From positions 17,484,001 to 17,548,000 of the forward strand of contig NC_091048.1 in assembly GCF_963966145.1 (NCBI RefSeq): 64,000 nt of DNA, given 5' to 3'. This document shows positions 11,628 through 23,889 of this stretch, piece by piece. A program made the translations under genes and the position numbers. Source of the stretch: Tenebrio molitor. Lineage: Eukaryota > Arthropoda > Insecta > Coleoptera > Tenebrionidae. The notes beneath the pieces were generated by a model. It did not search any database and was not told the DNA's origin. It was given only the letters and a program-made list of their open reading frames with translations. Numbering within the stretch: the stretch's first letter is position 1; each line of letters opens with the position of its first letter.

Positions 11628-12094
11628 GGTGCCCAATTCTTGAATCGATGGAATTAATTCTCATTGGAAAAATAGGCAAATTTTCTCATGAGAAATGCAA
11701 AAGTGTATTCTGGACTTACGTCAGACGGATTGTTCCAGCAGTAATCCGGAGAATTATTTCACCTAGTGTTTATCATGGGAAAATAATTTTCTTGCGAGAA
11801 ATTCGACTGTCAAATGTGACATTTTTGTTAATACATAACTGTGTTTGTGAAAGAAAAAAATGGAAGAATTCATTGCAATCCAAATAATGGTTGCCCAAGC
11901 ACAAAGACTTTGTCCGAAATTAGACCCGTTTGATCCAAATTGTCAACATATTGCATTTTTAAATTCTCATGTGAAATCATTTTCCAAACAGTTCAAGAAT
12001 ACAGATATGAGACATTTTAAATTCCAATGGGAATTCATTTATGGGAAAATATTCTCAAACGAATATTTTCCAGTGATTTCAAGAATTGGGCCCC
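11628..12094. mobile_element. MITE, TIR GG(T/G)GCCCAATTCTTGAA
   Basis: The left end ggtgcccaattcttgaatc is mirrored by gatttcaagaattgggcccc. The interior has small palindromes such as ttctcatgagaa. Confidence 0.6.
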
Positions 12095-12562
12095 TGAAAA
12101 CAAAATATTTCCATTATATACTCCAAACTTTGACGAAAACTGTATTTTAAATTATCTTTAGTAATAACACAAGTGTCCCACCTAAGACTTTTAAGTCTTA
12201 TATCTCTGTTATTTGTACATACAGGATGTCCCAGAGTTGCGAAAAAGCTCCATAACTTGTTTGTTATTAAAGATATCAACTTTTACTTTTTTCTAGATAA
12301 TAGCTGCGCTTCTACTGCACATTCGGAAAATATTGGGGTATATATACAGTGTGTCTCAATATTATAAAAACACTAAAGTTATGTTTTTTTTAAATGGAAC
12401 CTACCTAGTTTGATTTAATTTTTGGATTCTATGCTAAATTATGAATCAAATTTATACAGATCGTTTTTACTTATCTGTCATCGTTTTTGATCAGTGGCGC
12501 TTTTTTTAACAGAATTTCGAATTGCAGGGGTCCCTTCGAAAATTCGTACCTTCCAAATTGTT

Positions 12563-13502
12563 GCACATAAATTAAAATTATTGATGCTGTTTGATTTCTG
12601 AATATTTGCCGCCTCTGCTGAGTGTTTACTCGACAACCTGCTCAGTCGCATATGCCTACTGCGATTTTTTAAATATAACAAACTAAAAATGTCAAAAACT
12701 CATTTTTTTCAAATGGCACCCCGTATTTATTATTGCACTGGTCGAAAGTTTTTTTGACAAGGTTTTGAACAATATTAGGTTTGTATAGTCGAATCTGAAA
12801 ATCTAGGGTGCTATCCTAAAATCGTTAAATTTGGTGTAATTTTTCCGTTAAAAAGACAATACAAAAATCTAGTAGGCCTAACAAAAGATAATCACAGAAT
12901 ATGGTCACTCCATAAAGATGAATCAACCAACAAAACAGTGTTTAACAATTAAACATTTAATTATTTTAGTGATTTTTTGTGACTTTAAGATAGCACCCTA
13001 GATTTTCACATTCGACTGTACAAACACTATACCGTTGGAAAGCTTGTCAAAAAAGCTTTCGACCAGTGTAATAATAAATACGGGGTGCCATTTGAAAAAA
13101 ATGAGTTTTTAACATTTTTAGTTTGTTATATTTAAAAAATCGCAGTAGGCATACACTACACTACACTACACTAGCAAAGCACGTAACTCCAAAATGCAAA
13201 ATTTTACAGGAGCAACAATAAACTGTACCAGAAACAAAATTGCATTCTGCTAACCGGCGAGTTCACCTGGATACAATTCGGTTACATTTGGTTTCTTGTA
13301 TCCAGGTGAACTCGCCGGTTAGCAGAATGCAATTTTGTTTCTGGTACAGTTTATTGTTGCTCCTGTAAAATTTTGCATTTTGGAGTTACGTGCTTTGCTA
13401 GTGTAGACGACGATATGCGACTAAGCACGTTATTGAGTAAACACTTAACAGATGTGGCAAACATTCAGGAATCAAACAGCGTCAATTATTTTAATTTATG
13501 TA
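12563..13502. repeat. Large foldback element, interrupted by a palindrome
   Basis: The left arm (about 12563-12830) and right arm (about 12970-13165 plus 13407-13502) are inverted copies. Shared blocks include ctagggtgctatc / gatagcaccctag, caaatggcacccc / ggggtgccatttg and gcagtaggcata. The right arm is split by the 241-bp palindrome at 13166-13406. Confidence 0.75.
13166..13406. repeat. Perfect palindrome: 109-bp arms, 23-bp loop
   Basis: Base-by-base comparison shows that 13166-13274 is the exact reverse complement of 13298-13406. The arms start CTACACTAGCAAAGCACG and the inner ends are GGATAC / GTATCC. It sits inside the right arm of the older foldback, next to a short (cacta)n run. Confidence 0.9.
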
Positions 13503-13870
13503 TTAATTATTAATTAACACTTGGTTAAAATAATTTGAACATGTCCACTTATTTAACAAAAAAAAAAACGGACTTTCCACTTTGTTAGAAAGGCAGCAGA
13601 ACAGCTAAACTATTTTTTGCACAAAGGCGGCCACCAGTCTTGGCGCGACTCTGTTTGAAACATCTTAAAAAGTAAAAGCCCTCAGTACAAATTAAGAACG
13701 CAAATTACAAATTTCTAGTAAAAATAGAAACATACAAAGTTCTAATCCCACTAGACTCCTTCTGTAATCTAGTTTTCTCAGTTTTTGGATTTATCTAACT
13801 GCAATTGATTAAAACGCATACACCTGATTTTATGATGACTGTAGGGCATAAAGCAATAATAATGTTCCAG

Positions 13871-16562
13871 GTCGGTCTGATGCGTGATGGTCGCCTTTTA
13901 GCAGAAGAATCGCCTTCAAAACTTCTAAGGATGTTTCAAACCGAGATATTGGAAGAAGTGTTTTTAATCCTGAGCCAAAGACAAAACGATGGGAGATCAG
14001 ACGATGCAATAGCAGTTCACGGTCCTTTAGTTCAAAGTTCAAACACCGACATCAGCATGGCATCATTCGATACCACTCGCAGTTCAACAGATGTAACGAT
14101 TCAATGTTTTTTTTTTCTATGAGGTCGCTAAAAAGTTGTTTCAGGTACTTACTCCAAATGAAAAAAAGAAAAAACGTAAAAATGTGGGTGGCTACCACTT
14201 GAACGCCAAAAGAATGAAAGCTCTCTTAGATAAAAATTGGAAGCAATTTTACAGAAACATTAGGTAGATTTAACTTTTAAAAAATGAAAGCCCTCCAATT
14301 AAAATCATTTTTAGCGGTATGATTTTCATACTTCTGTTTCCCGTTGCGCAAAACGTGGCTTTTCTCTTTGCTGTTGGTCCGGACGTCAGAGGTATCCAGC
14401 TGGCTATTGTGAATGAGGAAAGCATGTTGACTTCATGCCCAAATTTTACCGCGTTAAATACTGCTATTCCCTACGACTATTCCAGTTGCCACTTGAGTAA
14501 TATCAGTTGTCGATTTTTAACGTACATCGAAGATCCAATGATTAAAAAAGTGAAATATGATTCGCTGAACGAAGCTATGAATGGAATAAAACACGGAAAA
14601 GTTGTTGGAATTATGTACCTGAGGGAAAATTTCACCGAGTCGTACGAAGAACGATTAGAACTAGGCAAAGATGTAGACGTCGACGTTCTCAATTTCAGCG
14701 AAATCAAAGTGTGGATGGATATGTCAAGTAAAAATAAACAAGTTCATTTTATGGGAAAATATTTAACGAGATAGTCTTCCAGATCGACAGATTGGAGCCA
14801 CCATTAAGTACAAGCTTTTGTCACTGTATATAGATTTTCAAAAGGATCTTCTCAGGGACTGTAATTTAGACCCTAGAATGACGGATTATATGAATCTGAC
14901 AACATTTTATGGTACTACTGAAGACACCTTTACTGATTATATGGCACCAGGGCTAGTACTTACGTGAGTATCTTATTTAAATTATTATAAAATTTATTCA
15001 GCACAAAAACGAATACCATTTTTATTATACACTAGAAATGGTGTATAGTATTTATGTCACGTGAATCTACGTTGAATAGAAAACAAAAAATTCTAATGTA
15101 AATTTCATCTTAGACGAATAATTTTTTAATTATTATCAATAGCTTCAGAATTTATAAACAGCAAAGACTGTATTTTAAAAATTTAAAAAAATTACAAATA
15201 AACCAGTAATCAAAATGATAAAATTAGTTCTGGAATATGCTCTAAAGCTAGTTTGACACGATGCTAAATTTTGTAGAAAATTTGTTAGAAAATGAGAGAG
15301 ACCCTCGAACAGCACCAATGAACGATCAGGATCATAGTCTGTCTTTGTCATTTTTGCAGGATTTTATGTGAAATTTAGTATCGTGTCACACTAGCTTAAG
15401 TAATATCTGTGGCGGTCGTGAAAAAGTAGGTAAGTCGAAAATGTTAATTTTTCAAGGCAACGATTCAAAATTCCACATCATTCCTAAAATCCTGTAATTA
15501 AATAGAAACTTCTTTCTACCTGTACTTGCTTTCAATATAACTAAATTTTAAACTGTGAAAATCTGAATTATTTAATTCCATGATTTATTATTAAGGTGTA
15601 AACATCGTTAACTCATTTTTGAAATTATTTGACTTACCTACTTTTTCACGACCGCCACAGATATATTCTAGTGCATTTTGTAGTGTTGGGTTACAAGCCT
15701 ACATACAATTTAAAATCTCCCAATCTCTCACTGGACGAAGTATACAAAAATAAAATTGTTTTTTGCAAAATGAGATGTTTTATTCGATAGCAGAAACTTT
15801 CGATTGTCACCAGCGTATTTTATTTAATAGGCATTCGACCAACATTGTTTTATTATTTTCAGGATGATGTTCTTTTTAATGACTTTGATGACATCCCAGA
15901 TAATAGTTACCGATCGCTCCGAAGGACTTTGGGATCGTTCTGTAATAGCCGGAGTTTCATCCCTTGAAATAAGTTTGACTCATTTCGTTTTTCAAGTAGG
16001 GATCGTTGCTATTTACACCGCACAAGCTTTAGTTATAACTTTCGCAATTTTTCAATTGAAAGTTACCGGTAGTTTGTGGACTATCGCGCTTCTAACGTTT
16101 CTTCAAGGAGTGGCAGGAGTGGGTTACGGTAATGTAAAAAATCAAAAACCGAACTAGATGATTAAAGCAAATTCTTTTAGGTTTTTGGATTTCGGTAATT
16201 TCTTATAATGTTACAATGGCAAATATTCTGACCACTGGGAGTTTTTACATCATGATACTATTGTCGGGTATGAACAAGTACTTTACATTTTTTATTACGT
16301 GAAGCACGTTTTTCAAATGTTTAAACGACATAACTCTATATTTGTTGCAGGTTTATTGTGGCCCATTCAAGGCATGCCGGTATTCCTCCAGTGGGTGTCT
16401 AGATGCCTACCCTTCACAATTGCATTAGATTCATTTAGAAATGTAATGAAGAAGGGCTGGCTTTTGAATGATTTTGAAGTTTGGAACGGAGTTGGAATTG
16501 AAATAATTTGGATAATAATCTTGGGAACTGTCAACACGATTTTAATTCAAAGTAAAAGATAA
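13871..16562 (+). CDS. ABC half-transporter, linker and transmembrane domain, 3' exons to the stop
   Basis: Seven exons close in frame: 13871-14092, 14145-14263, 14315-14727, 14783-14963, 15863-16128, 16181-16267 and 16351-16562 (TAA). With the three exons at 1-345 they total 1743 nt, exactly 580 codons plus stop. The first exon starts VGLMRDGRLLAEESPSKLL, the standard segment after the H-loop. A basic linker (KKKKRKN...) precedes the first membrane helix (MIFILLFPVAQNVAFLF). A long extracellular loop with several cysteines follows. Next comes the ABC-2 type helix bundle (TDRSEGLWDRSVIAGVSSLE, then LLWPIQGMPVFLQWVSRCLP) and a last helix near the C-terminus. The intron at 14964-15862 holds two MITEs. 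A probable poly(A) signal AATAAA lies near 16635, 172 bp before the opposing BOD1 stop codon. The exact ABCG/ABCH subclass is inferred. Confidence 0.88.
15246..15398. mobile_element. Small MITE in ABC intron
   Basis: aagctagtttgacacgatgc is mirrored by gtatcgtgtcacactagctt, and the next block taaattt is mirrored too. Confidence 0.65.
15403..15664. mobile_element. MITE, TIR ATATCTGTGGCGGTCGTGAA
   Basis: The inverted ends extend through gtcgtgaaaaagtaggtaag. It lies next to the previous MITE in the same ABC intron. Confidence 0.75.
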
Positions 16563-16734
16563 TGAAGTAATGTTTAGATTTAATTTAAAATGTCGGTATT
16601 TAATGTTTTTTTTTTTTTTATGAAAAGATGTTGCAATAAAGCTGTTTTACTTTAATATCAAACATGGGTTAATATAAAAATATTCAATTATTTACAACCA
16701 TTACTATTCTATGGTAAAAATTGTAAAACCTTAG

Positions 16735-19436
16735 TCAGTTTTCCAAATTTTTGGCACCTCTACGTCTAGAACTAGTGAAAGTTGGTCTGGGCTTGTAAAG
16801 ATCGTCACTTGAATATCTCTGATTGCTTGCTATTGGAAAAACACAAGAGTAACCGTAAGTTTAAGAGAGTCTGAATCAGATCAGACACTTACCCTTACTT
16901 ATACAGTTGCGTTTCGGTTTCAAGGGAACTATGACAGTTTCGTCCCTTCTGCCGACCGATTTGTCACTGTCTGCCGGGCTCAACGGCAACGGAAATTTCT
17001 CACTTGGAGAAATTTCTAAACAGAAAAATACCAATTACAAAACACGTAACATAAACCACCATTTTTACCTGCATTGTTGTAAGTTCTGTCTTTATTTTTC
17101 TTTGCAATCCTCGTTTTTTTCTCGGGAATTATCACGAATTGTTTGTTATTATTTCTCACATCGTTATCTTCGATCTTTCTCTTGTGGACGTTTCCATCGC
17201 GTACACAACCACCTTTCTCACATCTGCCGATGAATTGGTCAACAAATCGCAGAAAATCAATTTGTTTGATGTCGACACTTTCAAAATATTTACATTCCTC
17301 TTCGGTTTTGCTTTCTTCCATTTCTTGCTGACTTTCTGTACCTTCTGCCTCGAATGTTTGTCCTCTATCTTCTACGCTGTCGTCGAGACTATCATCTTTG
17401 AAATCCTTAAACTCTGAATACACTTCTTCTCTCAATTTCGCTTCCATGGCATCCCAGTTATCTTGACTAATTACAGTATTTTGTAACGGTGACGGTACAA
17501 CTTCTAGTTCTGACATGATTTTGCTGTTCAAAGTTTCTTGTTTGGATTTTTCATCTTCAAAACAATTTTGTTTCAAATCATCTAAATTGATACTCGACGA
17601 AAGTAGTATCGGCGTATTAACGTCGACGGTTGCCAAACTCAATTGGTTTTGTTTTTCTAATTTGGCCAACTGCTTTCTGATCTTCATCAACCTGAGCGCC
17701 TCTTGAATATTTGACGCACATTTTGGTTTGAACACTTTTACTCTTTGCATCTCTGGTGATGAAATTGTTACTTCGGAATTTTCCACCGCTCCCGTTATTA
17801 TGATCGGAGCTTTCGTTGTATTCTCTGTTTGCTCTGAATTGCCTGAATCGCCTCCGCCGTGGCTCGAATCCTGGGCAGTTTTCTGACTTTGTGTCGTCTG
17901 ACTATCAGACGCTGTAGTTGGATAGCTTTGTTTACTGGACTGACCATCATTTGAATCGCGATCCGTCGAACGTCTGTCGTTTTTCTTATCTTTTGAACTA
18001 TAATGATCGTCTTTAGATTTTGTGTCTTTCTTTTTGTCTTTATCTTTCTTGTGGCGATCGCTGTGCGACGACGTTGACGAGTGTTTGTGTTTGTCTGATG
18101 AGAAAGACTTGTCTCTAGACTTGGAATCGCTTGATTTATCCCGTGGCTTCGAGTCTTTATAGCTTGACCGAATTTTGTCTCTATCAGACTTATCTTTCTC
18201 AGATCTTGACGGATCTTTTTTCACGTTTTTATCTTTGCTACTGCCACTACTGCTGCTACTATGATTGCTGTACTTGCTACTGCTATTGCTGGCCCCTTTC
18301 CCGCGATCTTTATCACTTTTATCTTTCAGCTTATCTTTCTCTTTATCACTCTTACTACTGTTTGTACTTTTCAAATCTTTCTTGTCGTGACTTTTATCTT
18401 TATCTTTAGAAGAATAGCTGTGTCGAGACTTTGAATCTCTACTGCTCTTTCTATCACGATCTGATTTGCTTTCACTTCGTGACTTGTGTTTATCAGACGT
18501 TTTGTGCTTAGTTTTATCACTTGTATCATGTTTATGATTCGAATCGCCCGATTTTATCGACTTTGATTGTGAATCTTCACAAATATTCATTTTCGAATTT
18601 TCATCTGAAGTTACTATTGACAAGCGACTGTCTGAACTGTTGCGAGACATCTGTGAGTCTTGTTCCATGTGTGAAACTTTATTTTCATTACTTTGATTTG
18701 ATTCATGGCTGACTAAACCTTAACCACAAAATTGAGACAATTATACAAAAAAAGCTACATAAATACCTGAAAATCCTGACAAATGTGAATCAACAGAATT
18801 TTCCTCTTGAGGTACATACATTGACTGCTCATCTAATGGTTCAAATGGAGGAGACTCATCTTCTTCAGTTTTACTTTCATCCATATCTTGAAAGTTCTCA
18901 GTGCTTTTATCATCTTTCTTATCAACAGGTTCAGATTCTGGAGATACTGCTTCCAAATCGGTAGGCAATAAGTCACACTGTTCACTTTTAATGCCTTCAT
19001 TGCGATTAGGTTTTTTAATACCTAAATAACTGTACACTACTTCTTCAACTTTTGGTAAAAAAACCGTGTTAATTTTTGGGTTTACGACTTGATCCACAAT
19101 GCGTTCAACCCCAGTTTCAAGGTAACCCGATCTGAAATAAAGACAGGTTATGATTTGTACACATTTAAATTCTTAACTTTACTCTGTAATAGTTTTTCGC
19201 AACATCTCTCGGACTTGATTTTTATTCATGTCAGGTCTCCAAGATTGTTCCTTGAGGAAGCCTGTAACACTTCCTTCTACTCGTTGACGAAGGTTTTGAT
19301 AAGCTGGCTTCGTGTCAACATCAGCAAAACATTCTTTGCGAAACTGATCGAATATTCCTTGGGCTTTCAATTCGTACACTATTTTATCAATTAAATGCTG
19401 TTCACCTGGCAAATAATTATTAGCCACAACCTCCAT
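16735..19436 (-). CDS. BOD1: BOD1/Shg1-family protein (BOD1L1-like)
   Basis: Four exons were read on the minus strand: 19436-19183, 19131-18767, 18718-17069 and 16829-16735. They total 2364 nt, giving 787 aa in frame. The first 120 or so residues are a typical COMPASS-Shg1/BOD1 domain: LIDKIVYELKAQGIFDQFRK, then ESGYLETGVERIVDQVVNP and VFLPKVEEVVYSYLGI. The middle is acidic. The large third exon encodes a long Ser/Lys/Asp-rich low-complexity region (SKDKDK, DKSDKDR and similar). The last exon gives RYSSDDLYKPRPTF and a basic C-terminus. The family includes the yeast Set1-complex subunit Shg1 and vertebrate BOD1/BOD1L1, which act in chromosome biorientation and fork protection. A chromatin or mitotic role here is inferred from family only. 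The stop lies 172 bp from the ABC gene stop, tail-to-tail. Confidence 0.88.
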
Positions 19437-20119
19437 TATAACGACAATTAGATAATTGTGTTATTGTTTTCTCTCACATGATACGTTTGACATTTATCTG
19501 ACATTCAAAATTTTTAGGCCATTCTATTGCCAACATAGACATCATGAAATACCCACGCGACGTCAGATGTTTATGCAACCCAAAATACAGTTCATGTTTA
19601 ATAATAATAATTACAGAGAACTCCAGTTAAATTTTAAGACTAGTTTACCACTATTGTAACTTGTCAAATCAACAAATACGATGAACTTTTTCAGTGATAA
19701 TAAAATTTTCGACTGCTACTTTTTTTATTTTCAAGCATAAAAAACTATCTATCTTTTAATCCAGTTACATCAAATTGTCTAAGAATTTTTCTCTTTGTGA
19801 CTATTAGGAAGACATGAAGGAATTGTATGTATTATCTGAGAGTAACGAAAAAGGATGACTGTTATTTGTAAAATTAGACACCCATACAGCCACAGAACAC
19901 CTAATATAGCTGTAATTGTCGTCAATCACAAGATGACACAAAATACTTTTACCATTATGTCACCGTTGATAACAAAATCGAATGCGAGATATGTTATCTG
20001 ATGAATTAAGTATTCATGATAAAGTTCATTTTTAAACAAATATTACTAAAGGTGTAACCGTATGTTGTAGTAAGGTGTGTAAATAAAGTGTACAGTGTAA
20101 ATACATAAACAAATTGTGA
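19437..20119. promoter_or_regulatory. Shared 0.7-kb gap between divergent BOD1 and clarin-like copy 1
   Basis: The two genes start on opposite strands 684 bp apart, so their promoters must lie here. From about 19740 the sequence is duplicated upstream of clarin-like copy 2 (about 26110-26485), which marks the extent of the gene duplication. No individual site is claimed. Confidence 0.5.
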
Positions 20120-20122
20120 ATG

Positions 20123-21171
20123 ATGGCTAAAACAAAACGAGAATATATATTAGCAACATGTTTTTTGTCCGGCGCCGCCGCCATTATTTCTTTTATATCG
20201 TTGGGAACAGATGAATGGGTCACGGCGATAGCTACTTTGGACGGTGACTCTGAAGATAATACTTATAAATTTGGTTTGTTTGGTGGTATATTTAAACAAA
20301 GGACAATACAAATAGTTGAGTTTGAGTTAACGAGTAAGAAGAAATATACATATCAAGTTAATGACGTCATCAACAATTTTTTGCAGCGGTCTGTGCATTT
20401 GGTTACAACATATGTGCCCTGTTATGTGACAGCGCAACGGAAAAGAATCTTGAAGATCTATATAATAATACCTTTAATAATACCAATTTTTGTACAGATA
20501 GTGTTGAGGCACGAGGTTTTGAGACAAGGTTACTCGTACGTGATTCTAATGAAATAGGTAACAAATTACAACTTAAAAGCATAAAATTCAGACAATTTCA
20601 AAATCATCTTTATAGTGATATAAATCAGAATTATTACTATATGATCTTTAAAATAACTGAAATCTTTATTTTTTATTTCAGAAGACAGGGTATTTATAAA
20701 TGCAGGTGTTTGGGTGTGCACGATTTTCTTTTTAATAATATCTGCAGTAATGGGTCTGCTTTCTGCAGGTTTAGCTATATGGAATACGGCGACTAACCCT
20801 TATCAACCTTATTTGAGTATTTTTGGATTGTACATATACAATGCCATAGCGCTTTTCAGTATTTTGTTATCAGTTATATTGTGGGGTGCAATGTTCGCCA
20901 AAGATCTGACTCGTATGATACCGAGTTACAAAACATATCTGGAAAGATTTGATACTAATGGTCAAGCCTCGTTAGGTTATTCCTATTGGTAAGTAATATT
21001 TTCAGGTTTATATTTTCTATATCAACTTGTTTCAGGATAAATTTGATATCTGTATTCTTTTATATGCTCAGCATATGCTTGCTATACATCCGAAATTATG
21101 TAATATCAAAAATACCAGAGGTGAATGTTCACATAGAAGACAATGCTGATCCAGTAATTTATCTTTATTAA
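20123..21171 (+). pseudogene. Clarin-like four-TM protein, copy 1, frameshifted
   Basis: Three exons match copy 2: 20123-20557, 20682-20988 and 21036-21171. The protein starts MAKTKREYILATCFLSGAAA with a first membrane helix, then GLFGGIFK in the first loop. At about 20379-20386 copy 1 is one base shorter than copy 2. This shifts the reading frame and gives a stop at the exon 1 end (20555-20557). Downstream, the old frame is still open and recognisable, and exons 2-3 (three more helices, ending DPVIYLY) are undamaged with good splice sites. The coding length is 878 nt, one short of a multiple of three. It is either a very recent pseudogene or a sequencing error in a T run. ATTAAA near 21220 may be its poly(A) signal. 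Confidence 0.75.
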
Positions 21172-21575
21172 CACTGTAGATATTTTATTATTTATTGTTA
21201 TTACTTATCGTGTAGAGTAATTAAAGATATATTTATAAAAGTGAGCTTATGACTCTTAGAAATGTATATCAGGTGAGTTAAGAAATTTTATATGCAAGTC
21301 GTATTTGAAAGATTGCCATAATTGATCAAGAATCCGTTTTTTAGTAAATACACTTTCTTGAGTTAATCAATTCCATTTTAGCATATCTATTCTGGAACAA
21401 GTTTGTCGTGAGCCAATTCTCATTTCCAATACCTTAATAAGTAACAAAAACATACATATACCTAATAGTATAATGAAATTTTAATGTGGCTCATTATACA
21501 CGAATTAAATACCTACTATACTTTATTTACGACTGTTGACTTAAGTTTTATTATGCTTATGAATTTTCATCTATA

Positions 21576-21885
21576 GGTAGCCATACACGAGCGGGATTTT
21601 TCCTCAAGGTTCGGCCTGAACAGTTCAAGCCACGTGTGTGGCGGCGTCCTTGAGGCCACGATGGGTCGGAGAGACATAAAAATCCCGAACAAAAATCAAT
21701 TCTTTTTGAACCTTGAGGCCGAATTTTTTGTCTCTTGCTGCGTGTACTGTGTGGGCGATAGTCGGCCTTGAGGGTTTCCTTGAGGCAAATCCTCTCCGTG
21801 TGTGGGCGAGGGTTCGGTAAAGGAAATCGCCAAGGAAATCCCGAAGGCTTTTTCCTTGAGGAAGTCCCGCTCATGTATGGCTACC
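21576..21885. mobile_element. hAT-like MITE with repeated CCTTGAGG subterminal motifs
   Basis: The ends GGTAGCCATACACGAGCGGG and CCCGCTCATGTATGGCTACC are inverted repeats. The interior has several copies of CCTTGAGG or its complement CCTCAAGG, a layout seen in hAT elements, where such repeats bind transposase. The class is inferred. Confidence 0.65.
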
Positions 21886-22739
21886 TTAAAAGCCCTTTGT
21901 GGAAGTGAGCTGTCGTGGTTGTCAAGGAACCCAATTGTTTTTGATCAAAAATGAATTAAAAAGCCAATTAATACCTAAGAGTCGTGGAATGTGAGGTGAG
22001 TTCATATTATTCTACTAGTGTAATATGAACTAGATTATGTATCTACGGATACGTAATAATAATAAATGAACGTATAATTTAACAGTCGTAGATAAACTGG
22101 ATTGGATCACGAAAAAACAGGTAAACCTACATTTTTAGCATATTTTATTTACTCGTAAAGCATAGCATAGCGCGCAGCCACCTACGATGGTATAGTCCTT
22201 GTATCTTCGTAAGGAATTCTGACTTAAGCCCTAAATAAACCGAACAAAGACTCTACTTAAAGAAATTTATTGTCATATTGTGCCTGTCAATCACTAGACC
22301 GTCTCCGACAAATATTTTGAGTTCTACCCCAGGTAATTTTTTTCTCCGAGACTATTATATTCTCTCTGGGGTGCAAGCGGTACCTCAAATTAAAACACAC
22401 GTGTACGCGAATAGGTCGACGGAGAGCGAACGGTGGCAGCTCCACCCCCACGACGGATCTCCTCCAGGTCCCCAAAAATCGCCAGATTATCTAGCACAAG
22501 GTTCTTTTGCTGGTCCACATCCTCCCCTTCGTCGGAGCGGAACCTGTGCGAGGAGAGTCACGGATTCAAGGAGTGGTAGGTACTATGGTGCAGACCCCAT
22601 CCAGTCGTCCCCGCCGGCTCCAGAAGGACAGCACTCGCCAGCAGTTAAACAGCCATTTTTTTTCCTCGGTCTTATCACGGCGAGGCCTTGTCCCGCGATA
22701 AGACCGATCAGTTCTTTGTCATTTTCCACTATCTTTATA

Positions 22740-22975
22740 CGGGGTCATTATAAATGATTGTCTCATCGCAGTAGGCGTTGGTGACGTAGTTGAATGTGCC
22801 GCAAGTTTTATAACATGAGTGAGACTAGCATCGCCGATAGGTAGCGCTGCTAGCGGTAGTGTAAATTTGTCTACTACTTTGTCTAACGTTGCGAAGGTAC
22901 TCGTAGCGGCACATCCCAAATTTGTGTGGGTTTTCAAAGCCAACTGCGATGGGACAATCATTTATAATGACTCTG
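22740..22975. mobile_element. Second copy of the CAGGGTCATTATAAATGATT MITE
   Basis: Same family as 821-1052, in inverse orientation, with TA on both sides. The interior is more complete than the first copy. Confidence 0.75.
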
Positions 22976-23124
22976 TATATGTACTGTAACGGTCCGAATG
23001 GGTTCGAGAAATTAAGAATTTTAATTTTAAAATAATTTCAACGAAATATTTTAAATACCTTTCATTTGCGACGGAAATGCTGGTCAGTTGTAAATTTTAT
23101 TGGTGCCGTTGTCGGCAAGAGTGG

Positions 23125-23346
23125 TATAGTTTTCCCATTTATAATTTGGTTTTATGGCAGTGCAATTGTAATTATTAGGGGCTGGGGTTGTGGTTTTGGC
23201 AATAGTGAAGATATTATAACCTGGTCAGACAACAGACCTTCTTTTACAGTCCTAGGATTTATGGCGGTAGTTGCCTATTGTCGGGGTATTTAACTCCCTG
23301 ACAACAGGGCTGGTAGTAAAACCAAATTAGAAATGGGAACACTATA
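23125..23346. mobile_element. Second copy of the TATAGTTTTCCC MITE
   Basis: Inverse orientation to 5723-5944 with long near-identity. The ends read tatagttttcccatttataa and aaatgggaacactata. Confidence 0.8.
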
Positions 23347-23559
23347 CCATATTCCTCAAGTGAAATCTGCCAACCTTTCTTTGAAAATGCAGGTACGCGC
23401 CCGGTCCAAACACAACACAAAGATAACAGTTTTCATGGGAAAAGAAACATTGCAAAATTTACTCGTTCGACAATTTGTGGAGTCCAGTTAAAATCAGGGA
23501 ATAATTGAATTAATGAATTTGATGTTAGCAGGTTTCAAATTGAGAGAACCACCAAATCA

Positions 23560-23720
23560 ATGTTCAAATTTGAAAGCAATCGGTCAAAGCGTTTTTGAGT
23601 AATCGTGGGAGAACGAAAAGTGGGACAGACAGACGCACAGACAGACTCACAGACAGACATCATTCTAAAAACTTCATAAACGTGTTCAGGGGACCTCAAA
23701 ACGTAAAGATCTGATGAAAT
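23560..23720 (+). repeat. Retrotransposon-like 3' tail with ACAGACAG repeats
   Basis: The block aagcaatcggtcaaagcg, gagtaatcgtggg and (acagacag)n is a layout common at the 3' ends of insect non-LTR retrotransposon copies. No coding part is visible nearby. Confidence 0.4.
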
Positions 23721-23889
23721 TAGCAATTCTAAATTTTGGACCGATCACAATAACATCCACCTTTGGTTGGGTAAGTTAAAAAATCCACGAAGGCGATGAA
23801 AATGCATAACTGGTTGCGTTTCAATGTTTGTAAGGCTCATTATTACTCGTGAATATCCCTGTATTAAGCTAGGATTAAGTTTTAGTTGG

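Larger units (their letters stand above)
346..13870 (+). other. 13.5-kb repeat-filled intron of the ABC transporter gene
   Basis: No conserved coding exon was found between the H-loop exon and the exon that continues it. The flanking exons are both phase 0 and join into a normal ABC protein segment. The other introns of this gene are about 50-900 bp. The interval holds MITEs, a tRNA-like SINE, two direct copies of a long repeat, a non-LTR retrotransposon end and nested foldbacks, listed separately. Confidence 0.75.

Noticed and set aside
17016..17068. Extension of BOD1 exon 3 to a stop at 17016
   Set aside because: A good GTAAAA donor at 17068 leads in phase to a terminal exon with RYSSDDLYKPRPTF; the read-through tail is intron.
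22667..22708. Hairpin CGGTCTTATC … GATAAGACCG
   Set aside because: An 11-bp stem with a 20-base loop; too weak and isolated to call an RNA gene or terminator.
22278..22757. 159-aa GC-rich reading frame
   Set aside because: Runs through a GC-rich patch and into a MITE. Proline-rich text without a recognisable domain; may be an old retroelement remnant but not supportable.
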